Part shown: positions 11,347 through 20,892 of the stretch, piece after piece
How positions within the stretch are numbered: the first letter of the stretch is position 1
Layout: the number at the start of each line of letters is the position of its first letter
Source of the DNA: Loxodes magnus
Lineage: Eukaryota; Ciliophora; Karyorelictea; Loxodida; Loxodidae
NCBI GenBank assembly: GCA_946699065.1
Contig: CAMPDV010001498.1
Location: forward strand, 1 to 64,000
DNA length: 64,000 nucleotides
Direction of reading: 5' to 3'
Notes under the pieces: model-generated
The model's database searches: none
The model's input: only the letters and a program-made list of their open reading frames with translations
What the model was told of the DNA's origin: nothing
Program-made: the position numbers and the translations under genes

Positions 11347-12486
11347 AGAAATACTAACGCAAATTATGAGAGAGATATTCAAAGAATTATTATTTAAGAT
11401 CCTAATATTCTATCTGTAGTGAACTAGTGGTTCTGAATTGAAGCATTTGATATTAAATCTTTTGATTAACAAACAAATTAAAAAATAGACTAGCTTTTTA
11501 ATAATAAAATAAGATATAAATTACGTTAAATTAAGTAAATTATGAAATAGATTTTCCTCTTAATGCTATGAAAAACACATAAACTAATTAACTAAAACAT
11601 ATATTCAAAACTATGATTCAAAAGTCAGTTGCTAAACTAGACTTAAAAGGACTTAGAGAAGATATAGAATTATGTCAATATTAAATTCTTAATATATAAG
11701 ATCGTCTACAACTTTCTATTATTAATTATGGAAAAGCATATTAAATTTCTATGCAGCATGATGTACTAAAAATTTATAAAGAAAATAAATTTTATAGGGA
11801 TATTCATCTGAAGTATAAAAAGCAATAGACAAAATTTAAATTAGTAATTGGAATATTCAAAATAGAATAGCATAACTAGAAGTAAAGTTTCCTGAATATT
11901 GGAAGCAATCATAATTGCCTTACGATAAGTATGATTTTGATTAAAATTCTGTATTATTCAAAAAAATTTAGACTAAATTTAATTCAACAGTTCCTCAAGG
12001 TAAAGTAGTAAGAATTTCAGTCTTGCAAAATGTACTTTTTTACTAAAGATATTGAAATGAGTTACAAACTCTAAAATTATTTATGGAAAAGATCCTAAAG
12101 TAGAATAACTATTTCATGGAACTAAAAATACACCTCCAGATGTAATATATAAGGGAGAAATAGGAATTGATAATAAATATACATTGGAATAATGTATATT
12201 TGGAAAAGGAAATTATTTTGCTATTAAAGCTTAATATTCTAATAGTAGTTATGCTTATTAAGTTGCTGGCAAAACAAAATAATGGTAGAAGTTTTTATGT
12301 GATGTAATAGTAGGTGAAGTTTTCGTAGCTCCAAGTACTAAGAAATATGAATATCCTCCTATTAATTAAAGTTTCACTAATTTTGAAAAGTGATATGATT
12401 CTATAACCAATACAACCTAAATGTATATCGTATTTGAAAACGAAAGAGCTTATCCATCTTTTCTAATTACGTATGACTTACCTTGA
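11347..12486 (+). pseudogene. 5'-truncated WWE-PARP pseudogene
   Basis: From 11347 the sequence matches the end of WWE2, WWE3 and the PARP domain of the gene at 27880-30875, on the opposite strand. The first two thirds of the protein are missing. It keeps L-F-H-G-T, G-K-G-N-Y-F-A and the final P-S-F-L-I-T-Y-D-L-P before TGA 12484-12486. Relative to the full gene it lacks one base in the WWE3 segment (GACTAGC against GACTCAGC), which shifts the frame, and part of the linker has diverged. The F-E-K-R-Y-D-S arginine codon CGA is TGA here. Similarity continues for some tens of bases past the stop, so the copied unit extended into the 3' flank. No start codon or upstream exon is present. Confidence 0.8.
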
Positions 12487-12860
12487 GAAAATATTTATAG
12501 CTTTCTATTACAATTTACTTAAATGTTGAAAATAAATAAATTTATTTAAATCTATTAATGAAAATAAGCTGAATTAAAATAAAAATTGCTAAACAACAAT
12601 ATCTCTAATTTTATATTTTTATCTTTTATATCATTTTTTATAAAATTTTGCAAATGTAATCTATTTCTAATTAGTCCCTGATGTTGTTTAAGATATAAAG
12701 AGATATTCAATTTTTATTTACTTTCGTTTTCATAATTTTGCTAACTTAATTTGTCTATTATATTTAGCTTTAATTAAGTTCCATTAGTTCATATAAATCA
12801 GATAATTCTTACTCTTCAAAACTTACTAACTGATCAGCTATCATGCCACAATTTTCTAAT

Positions 12861-13693
12861 AATAATAATAATAATATACTAAATTAAAGTGTTCGTATCT
12901 CCAGGGATTTTAAACCCCTTCAATACATACCTCCAGAGTTCGTTCCTTGAGGTTTAAAATAAAAGTTTGGGACTCCCAGTTTTTTTGGAGTTCTGGCACT
13001 CCCTTGAAAAAGCCTCCTTCTAAATATTCTTCCATCCTTGTCTACATAAATTCTTGAAAGTTCTCTCCAAATCTCTTCACTGTTTCTTCTCTGTTTATCC
13101 AAATATATCTTGCATCTCTTGTATGTGTGGAATCTTGATTTGCACAGGTAGCACAGCTTGACAATTCTTCTGGGAGGAGTTATCTCTAAGGGTTTTGTGT
13201 ATTCTAGTTCCATTTTATTTTCAGCTAAGATTTAAGGTTAAATTCTTTTTTCTCCCAAAAGTTTCACTTCGATTTCCTGTTTCATTAATCTTTCTTCATT
13301 GTTTTAACTTTTCTATAGTAATTTTTAGTTTTCTTTCTTTAATATTTAAACTTCTTCTTATAGGTTACGGATAGATTTCATAAGTTATTCTATTATTAGC
13401 TATTCATCATTTTTCTATTTCTACATTATCTTTTAATTACCACTTTTCATGTAGTTGCTTGATCGTGGCTATGGGAGTAAAAAGTCTCGCTTGATTTAGT
13501 CAGCTTCTGTTGATTTAATTTCTTATTCAATTTAAGATTATTTTTCTAAATTTGGGGGTTAAAGAGCCTAAGAAAATTATTATGTTATTAAAGAAGACGT
13601 GGTAAGAGAAGAATTAGAAGTCTCTGATTTTTTTTCCTTTTTCTATGGAGCTGGAAAAAAACCCTTCTTGAGACCTTCTGCCATTTTTTATAT
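12861..13693 (-). mobile_element. ORF1-only non-LTR-like retroposon with 13-bp target duplication
   Basis: Present only in the first copy of the block. The 13-bp sequence ACAATTTTCTAAT occurs at both borders (12848-12860 and 13694-13706) and once at the empty site in the second copy (58805-58817), which marks an insertion rather than a deletion. On the minus strand the element begins about nine bases before the ATG of its ORF and ends with a TTA-type microsatellite next to the target copy, like the TAA-repeat tails of some non-LTR retrotransposons. It is clearly richer in G+C than its surroundings. No reverse transcriptase is present, so it would depend on another element for movement. Confidence 0.8.
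12920..13684 (-). CDS. CCHC zinc-knuckle, coiled-coil protein (254 aa), Gag/ORF1-like
   Basis: Complete ORF in the ciliate code: ATG at 13684, TGA at 12920-12922, 255 codons including the stop, with many in-frame TAA/TAG read as Gln. Residues 1-75 are Ser/Thr/Gln/Lys-rich. About 80-145 look like a charged coiled coil (Leu/Ile heptads, N-L-Q-E-E-V-Q-I-L-K-K-E-N). A zinc knuckle C-x2-C-x4-H-x4-C (C-Y-L-C-K-S-R-F-H-T-Y-K-R-C) follows near residue 175, then a basic Arg-rich tail. This order matches nucleic-acid-binding ORF1/Gag proteins of retrotransposons. It fills almost the whole inserted element. A reading under the standard code would see only the last 97 residues. The intact frame suggests a recent insertion. 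An unrelated cellular zinc-knuckle protein copied by a retrotransposon is the alternative. Confidence 0.8.
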
Positions 13694-13943
13694 ACAATTT
13701 TCTAATTAGGTCCTAATATTGTTTAAGTTATAATGAGATATCAATCACTATCTAGTTTTCTTTTCAAAGTTTGCCGAACTTAATTTATCTATTATATATA
13801 GTTTGAATTAAGTTCCACTAGTTCAAAAAGGTCTGATTGATCTTGCTCTTTATGATTTATTAACTATTAATTAGTTATCCCACAACTTTCTAGCTATTTT
13901 CTCATACTATTAAGATTAATTTCTGAATTAAATCTTCTTACAT

Positions 13944-15443
13944 TTTAAACTTAGAATAAAGCTTCTTTTTTAAGTTATATTGTAATTTACTAATTATAAG
14001 GTAACTATATAGATAATTAGCATGCTATAATATAAACAAATAGCTTTCTAGACTTAAGCTTAGCTTTATATTATTTTATTAATTATATTAATGCTTCCAG
14101 TGCTTATCTAGCTTTTATCAATTTATTCATTTAATATATTTGCTATTATAGATTAAGATTGACTTCTAATGAAGGTACAGTTAAATTTAAGTTATTACCT
14201 ATATTTGTGCTTAGATTAAACTCTTTTTTACATAATGGTGATTTATGCTTAACATTCTTAATTTTTAAATTTTAATATTTCTTTGACTATTTCTTTAGTT
14301 GCTGGTCTCTAAATGAAAAAATACTCTTTTTATTTATTTTTTTAGTTGAAAAATATTTCTTTTTCCTTTAATATTTCTATAGTTATTTCAATTTGTGACA
14401 AACTGTAAGGAAAAGAGCCTCAATTATAAGTACTATTACAAAATAAATTTAACTTTCTTACTCTGTCTCATGGAATGATTATCATTTTATTGAGTTTTAT
14501 TTATTTATTAGGTTGTATTATTTACTTTTTTATCTAAACTTCTCTTTATTAAAACTTCAATATGATTCGGATTTATTAGAAGCTACTATTTTCTAGCTGA
14601 ATTATTATAATTAACGATTGTCTTTAATTATATTTAGTTTATTTTTTGTAGATTAGATTCTCTATAATTGAATGCTATAAAATTAGATTTCTTTTTACCT
14701 TTGTACACTTATTCTAAGCTTAAATGATATAAATTGAGTAAGGAATTAAAGAGAATATAGATCTAAATTTGCTTTTATCTTTAAATTAAGCAGAAATTAA
14801 AGATAAATAGTTTATCTAAATTATCCTTACAAGTTTATTAGTTATACTTTAATTCTTTATTATATTCAAATTTACTTCCTTATGGCTATATCCTTTCCTT
14901 AACTTTAGAAATTTAACTACATTTAACTTTATTTTTAACTTTAAGTCACCAGCAAACCAAACCTATCATTAAATTTACAATTTATACACTATTAGCAAAT
15001 CAGAGCAATGATTAAGGTTTATGTGACTTATTACTTTTAATTAAGCTAACAAAAACCTATATTAAGATTTTGTGTACAGGATACATAACTAAACCAATAA
15101 CTCACTGGAGTACATATAATTATGATATTCTACTGAAAAGTAAATAAACATAATTTTAGATTTAATAAAGAAACTTCTAGATAAGTTTATACTAAAAGCT
15201 AATACAAACAAAAATAGATTGATAAGATAAAAAGAATAAAATAATCAACTAGCTTTACAATAAAAAATATCTATTCTAGGATATATCTCACTAAGTTAGA
15301 ATAAAATGCAAGAAAATTATCTTTCATTTATAACTTAAGCATATAACAAATTTTACTCAATAATAAATAAAAACGAATCTACAATTTACGCTAAAAACTC
15401 AAGGCTTTTAATATATTTAAGCAAAGCTTAAGCATAAATATAA
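13944..15443. other. Interval without a supported gene
   Basis: On the minus strand one frame from ATG 14922 runs towards the SAM-like module remnants with only three TGAs, but the product has no recognisable domain and open frames are cheap in this code, so it is not called. The rest is AT-rich with no repeat or GC island. Confidence 0.4.
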
Positions 15444-15506
15444 GGCTCTATGGTGTAAGGGTAGCACGTGAGAGCTCAAAATTGGGTTCAAATCCCTGTA
15501 GAATCG
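15444..15506 (+). tRNA. tRNA-Gln-like sequence with a shortened anticodon arm (probable pseudo-tRNA)
   Basis: The 5' part (GGCTCTATGGTGTAAGGG) matches a tRNA-Gln acceptor and D arm, including a good A box, and GGTTCAAATCC is a good B box. A T-run follows at 15507-15511, as for Pol III termination. Only 13 bases separate the D arm from the T arm, about nine fewer than normal, so no standard anticodon stem and loop can form. The acceptor stem has a C-A mismatch and the T stem a T-T mismatch. It is therefore more likely a decayed tRNA or tRNA-derived promoter than a working tRNA. It is unchanged in the second copy. Confidence 0.55.
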
Positions 15507-16446
15507 CTTTTTATTTATCTTTATAAAAAATTTAGCTTAGTAAGTTAATTAAATAAGCAAAAGAATGACTATAATATAAATATTTATAGCTAAATGTATC
15601 ATATTATAAGTAAATACTCTAAAATTAAAATATAAATATGCCTATATTAGATGCTCTAATTTATCTACAATTTTAATATTTTATTGATAACTTTATTTAT
15701 AATCTAAAATAAGGTTAAAGCTCTTCTAAAATTCCTATGACAAAGATAAAATTTGGTAAAATAAAATAAATATTTGCTTAAAACTTAGAACATTAAGTAT
15801 CTGTATTTCTGTAGAATTAAGAGATTTATTTGATTACTTTTGAAGTAAGTTTTAAATATAACTTTGTTATTCTTCGCATTATTATAATCATCCAATTCCT
15901 TTTTATTTGTTTAGTGCTTGATTCTAATTTATAGAGAATTGTTAGTGGCTTACATTATAAAAAATTGTAAATATGATAAACATACCATTTGGTATAGTTT
16001 ATTTTACCTAATTTTTAATTAAAATAAATTATTAGCTAATTAACTATTAACTTTATTTAATAAAGCTAAGTCTGAACCTTATTTAATGTCAGTTATATTG
16101 TAGTATCTCATAATTCTATCATCTCTTGTTGAAAGATTTAACAAGTATTTTAGAACTAAAAAGCTAAGTATAGCTTAACCTGCATTTAAAACTTATTATT
16201 AATTAAAAATTTCTATAAAGATGCTATTTAGATTCTACATGACTTATAACTAAGATTTCTAGAAAATTAGCATATTTAAATATTTCAACTAATATTTAAA
16301 AATTTGATAGCTTTAATCTAAGATCTATTTAGTGCTCTATGAAATAAGCCCTTATTCTATTTAAACTTAAGAATAAAATTAATTATTTACTTTATATTCT
16401 CAAATTATATAATGTAAAAGCTTTTAAAATAAGTTTTTTAAGTTTT
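15507..16446. other. AT-rich interval without a supported gene
   Basis: Downstream flank of the tRNA-like sequence and 3' flank of the RING gene. I see no motif, repeat or GC island. Confidence 0.5.
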
Positions 16447-17916
16447 TCAATCGAAAGCTATAAAGAAATCTACTAGTGGTCCTTTTTTGTAAAGAGAAGA
16501 ATCACCTGCTGGAATGTTCTAAGTCTCATAAAGTTCTAGAGTATATTACTTTATCCTTACGTTAGTCTTGAAATAGTCTATATTTCCACAATACATATTT
16601 CCACCTTCAAACACAATCATTAAAGTGTATATCTAGTTTGCTTATATATTTATAAAATCATTCCATGTTTTTATAAATTCGACTGTATTGGGAGTTGAAG
16701 CTTCAAGTTCAAGCGATCCTTCAAAAGAATGAATAATTTCGCTTTAAAAATCTGGATGAGCTTTGCTACCTTTATGAATCTAGAGGTTTCTAATATAAAC
16801 AAATTAAGATTTTTAATATTTACTTGATAATCCTAATTTATAAATATAGCAATCCTTATTTACTTTAAAAGTCAGAAAATTTCTTTATCCTGTTATCTTT
16901 CAGTTACTATAAACGCTAAATTTTATATTTAATTTAAATCTTAAAGTTTTTAATTTTAGGCCTATTTCTAGAAGTAAGATATCGAGAAGTTATCTATTTG
17001 AAGCAGCTTCTTCAGATTCTACTATACTTGAAAAATATTTCTAAAACTAAGTTTCAATTTATCCGTTCATTCCAGAAAATTTATTAGATTTTAATAAATC
17101 TTCCTTAATTTATAGTATTCAAGTGGCTTCTTCGTCATTCTATTAGAATAAATTTTTTAAATATTCTCCTACTGTTTTATAATATTTTTAGGGCTTTTAA
17201 TCAATATATTTTATCGTTTTGAGAGTTTCAGGAGCTTTTAATCTGATTTATAGTAACTTGGAAATGTTTTGATGGTTTGTATTTGATTGACTCTATAGTT
17301 TTATTTTTTGCCCAGAGAGATAGTAATTTTTTTGATTTATGAAGTTAGTTATTTCTTTGTAAAGTTAAAACAGATTAAGTAAAGTTAGCTCTCTAAATCT
17401 GTTTTCTATTCTATTCTAATAGATAATGATTTATATATCTCTTTATTCTTTTATTTCCATTCAGTTATTTATTCCATTTAATAGATTAAATACCAAGCTT
17501 AATATTTAATCTGTTTTAGTTTGTTTAGAATGGTTTAACTTCTAAGTTATTTAATCTTTTATAGTTACTAGACTCTTTTCAGTTTATATCACTTAACTCT
17601 TCCAATATCTCTATCAGTTATTTTTATTTTCCATTACTAAGTTCTGGATTCTAGTAAACTAATCTTAGAGCTATTTTTATTATTCTGTTTTTTGGGATTT
17701 AATAGTTAGTAATTATAAAATATTCTCATCAGGTTGTATCTAAAAAATCTATTTTTCAAACATCTGGAAATCGAAAGGACACATAAAAAAATGGCTATGA
17801 ATTTACCATTCAATACAGCATGCGAAGCAAAGAGTATGAGTGCATTAGAGTTTTTTAGGAGAATAATTTTAAAAGTTATAAAGTTGTTTACACTTGTAGC
17901 AATAAAGCTACTCCAT
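16447..17916 (-). CDS. RING-finger protein, likely E3 ubiquitin ligase (489 aa)
   Basis: ATG at 17916 to TGA at 16447-16449, 490 codons with the stop and no frame break. Residues 6-49 form a RING: C6-x2-C9, C25-x-H27-x2-C30-x2-C33, then C46-P-x-D49, the C3HC3D type in which Asp replaces the last Cys. Known RINGs of this kind recruit E2 enzymes. A Gln/Lys-rich, probably coiled-coil stretch follows to about residue 200. The C-terminal 200 residues look beta-rich and faintly recall a PHR domain (N-F-L-T-F-K-V-N-K-D), which is unproven. Trp codons include TGA (for example in the N-N-W-Q-R-Y-W region). The paralog at 61557-63026 is intact and the same length, with substitutions but no frame break, which argues for function. 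Physical linkage to WWE-PARP genes is notable because RING and WWE activities work together in PAR-dependent ubiquitination. Confidence 0.85.
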
Positions 17917-19290
17917 TTAATATAAATTTTAAAAGTTAAAAGTTAAAATAATTTAATTACAAACTAAAATTAAAATTATTAATATCCTTTATATTTTGGC
18001 TATAGTAGGATGTATAACTATATTTCTAGGTATATTTAACTCACTTAAAATTAGGATAAAGGGAATATAAGAAAATAAGCTAATTTTACTGAAATACATA
18101 TATTAAGATAGGAACTTTAGTCATTTAGCAAGAAATGCATATTTAATGTAAAATAAATTACTATTGACTGAAATATTTCGAATCCTCCTTCTAGTAATCT
18201 TTTATTTAACTTATAGTGAGATTAATTATTTTTTATTCATAGTTCACTTAATTATTTTGATTTTCCTGAGTTTGCAATATTAAAATTAATAACAATATGG
18301 ATATAATTTAATTTTGATTCATTAAGATACTAAAAATAGTAAATTTTAAACTATTCTTATGCCTCTGATACAAATAAGCTTATCCAAATATAAGAAAATA
18401 TTTCCTATATTAGAAAATAAAAATATAAGGATATAGTCCATTAAATGACAACTGAGAGCCTATTTTATATATCTGGTTATTAATCCTAATCATAAAAACT
18501 AAAAAAAAACTTTTAGAACTTGACTCAGATAAAGGATACCAATATATTTATTAGATGCCTAAATAACACAAGGCTTCTGACATAATATTTAAATGTTGCT
18601 TACTACAAGTGGAACAAGCTTCTTTAACAAGAAAAAAAATGAATAGAAGCCAAAAGCTTAAATTAGAATAAACTAGAGAATATTCTCTATATATGACTGA
18701 GATAATAGTATGAAAATGATTTAAATAAGTCTAGTCTATTAAACTTTCTTAGAAAATCATTATAAATAATATTGGTTTTTCTAAGAATAATATATTTATT
18801 ATTATCATATCTTACATGCAATATAGGATTTAAATAAAGTAGCGAGTTTTAAGAAATTATTTTAGATTCTGGTTGCCTTAAATTTAAACTTAGATATTAT
18901 TAGATTATTTTTCTATTATTGCTCTATATTTTAGTTTTAAAATTCATTTATTTATGTATTACATGCTTAGAATTTAAAACTTAATCTATAATAATTTTAA
19001 GGTTTATAAAATATCTTAAAGCTTGCTTTTATAGAAATCTATCAAATAAATTAATTTTTTATTTCTTAAAAGTTCCTTTCTCTTCACTAACTAATTTTAG
19101 CAAACAAGCTTCTTACTGTGATTCCAAATGTATATAGTAATATATTTTAGCCTTCTATTTAAGATATTTGATAAAAAGCTTTTCATTAGAATTAAGTAGT
19201 TTTATACATTTTTTTCTTGCAGACTTATTTTATGCAAATTATTCCAAAACCTGGTAGAATTATTAAGAAAACATTTGGGATAATTAAACT
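17917..19290. other. Right end of the duplicated block plus start of the unique region
   Basis: AT-rich, with no supported gene. Similarity to the second copy continues to at least 18885, with more differences than elsewhere, including a 10-base indel near 18845 opposite about 63955-63975. Confidence 0.45.
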
Positions 19291-20593
19291 TCAAACTGCT
19301 AGATATTTATTGGCTTAATCTTATCCTTATTTCTACCTTTAGGTATTATCGTTCTTAAAGTGTAATAATTTAATTTTTTATTAGCTTAAAAATTAAATAA
19401 TCATAAGCGTCAAATGATCAGAGTATAATTATTAATTTAAGAATAGATAATTCACACTAAAGCTTAGCATTATACATCTTTATTTATATTATAGCAAGCA
19501 TTGGATATGTTTAATACTAGTATTTATTAGTTATGCTTTATTAAATATCAGCTGCTTAATTAAATATATTGTAAATTTTGTGGAAGAGAACAAGCTTAAA
19601 TTCATAAAATGATTATTATACATAAATTATTTTATTTTAAGTTGATATTAATAAGGTATTTTTACTTAAAGATATAAGCTTAATCCTTATATAAAAGAAC
19701 TTTAAATTTAAAGTTTAAAGCTTATTAAACATTTAAGATATTCATGCTAAATATTTTTATTTTTGCTTATTTGGTTTATTTCAAAGGATCGCTTTTATGA
19801 TTTTCAAAAAATTAAATAGTTTAAGGATTTGATAGCAAAAAAATTTATTATATCCCTTAATTTTAAATTATATCTGCTTCTGGAAAAAATTATTATGAGA
19901 ACCTAATACTTTTTATCAATTCTAAGCTTCTTCTTTACTTTAGTCATCTTTATGTTTATCATTTATTTTAAAGATTTTTAGCACTTTTTATTAATTTTAA
20001 GATTATTTATCCTTCGAACTTTTAGTAATAATTCTTCAACTTTAATATCATGATTCAGATTTAAAAAAACACATAATTTTAATTTAGCTTTCCTTATTAT
20101 TGCTTCCTCTTACTCTTTTTTATTTAAAAAGAATTTATAATCCAAATCTATTAACTTAGTTACACTAGGAGATTCTTTAAATTTTATCTGTTTGAAATAG
20201 TTTTTAAGTAATATTTTTCAAAGTTTTATGAAAATTACATTTCACAAAATCTCTTTAAGCGAAAATTTTTCAGATTCAAATTGTTCTCCAATAAATCCCA
20301 TAAGCAATTGTTTTAATTTTAGTTTTTAATTTAGTTCCTTACAAATCTAATAACCTCTTAACCCATGAAAATGATAGGATAAAACTTAATTCTAAATGAT
20401 TAGATTTGAGACTATCTAACAATTATATAGGATTGGATATTCTTATCTAATTTTAGACTTTTACTTTTAAAAATTTTACTTCTTTCCTAAAATTATCAGG
20501 TTTACACTTTCCACTTTTATAAAGATAGTTATACATACAAATTAAATTATTAAGATAATCAATTTATTTTATTAACTCAGCTAAATCATTCAT
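19291..20593 (-). CDS. Unrecognised gene with one frame break
   Basis: ATG at 20593 (M-N-D-L-A-E-L-I-K-Q-I-D) and TGA at 19291-19293. The first 120 codons and the rest lie in different frames, with the switch near 20280-20300. It could be a small intron or an indel. The product is Lys/Leu/Ile-rich with no motif I recognise, and several TGAs would be Trp. It is tail-to-head with the WWE-PARP gene to its right. Called only from composition, so the boundaries are uncertain. Confidence 0.28.
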
Positions 20594-20892
20594 AGATTAG
20601 ATTTTCTACAACAACTAATTTTAAAACTCTAATCATAATTGAAGTGAATTGAAATAAAAGAAATATTAATTAGAAGTTTAAAAAATAAAAGGAATAGCTT
20701 TATAATTTATAACTATGTGAATGGCTATCTAAGATTGATGTATGCAGGTATTTTAAAGAACTTAATAGATTATTTAGCAAGCATTTATGTTCTTAATTGT
20801 TAATATAAGAGATATTTATTTCAACTGAATATATATTAAATGGTTATAAATTTATTTATTGTAAAGTTAATTATTAAGAATAAAATCTTTCA

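Larger units (their letters stand above)
12600..13943 (-). pseudogene. Decayed array of SAM-like modules, split by a retroposon
   Basis: Reading on the minus strand from about 13943, three successive copies of the SAM-like module can be followed. One carries N-S-M-R-K-Q-L-E-S-C-G-I-T, the next L-N-N-I-R-T-Q-L-E-N-C-G-M-T, and the third L-N-N-I-R-D-Q-L-E before it degenerates. Single-base losses break the frame at the first module start (GATTTAATT where GATTGAATT is expected) and at the second (TGATATCT). No KH-like, WWE or PARP part follows. The middle module is interrupted by the element at 12861-13693. The organisation resembles the N-terminal three-module part of the gene at 41057. The second copy (58557-59054) shows the same frame breaks but lacks the insertion. 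Confidence 0.7.
1..18885. repeat. First copy of a large direct duplication
   Basis: This block reappears at 45947-64000 in the same orientation. Position 1 matches 45947, and the offset drifts slightly (45946, 45945, 45957, then about 45111 after position 13694) because of small indels and one large insertion. Most of the block differs only by scattered substitutions, with a few dense clusters of differences. The repeat reaches the first and last bases of the window, so its true ends are not seen. It could be a tandem array with a period near 45.9 kb, a segmental duplication, or two haplotypes joined in assembly. Confidence 0.95.

Noticed and set aside
12861..13693. Internal eliminated sequence (IES) rather than a retroposon
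   Set aside because: A 13-bp target duplication, a TTA tail and a full zinc-knuckle ORF fit retroposition better, though an IES derived from such an element cannot be excluded.
15444..15506. Functional suppressor tRNA for TAA/TAG
   Set aside because: Too few bases between the D and T arms to form an anticodon loop.
17734..17925. Standard-code ORF on the plus strand over the RING region (copy at 62844-63035)
   Set aside because: It is the antisense shadow of the RING finger, whose ligand spacing is unmistakable on the minus strand.
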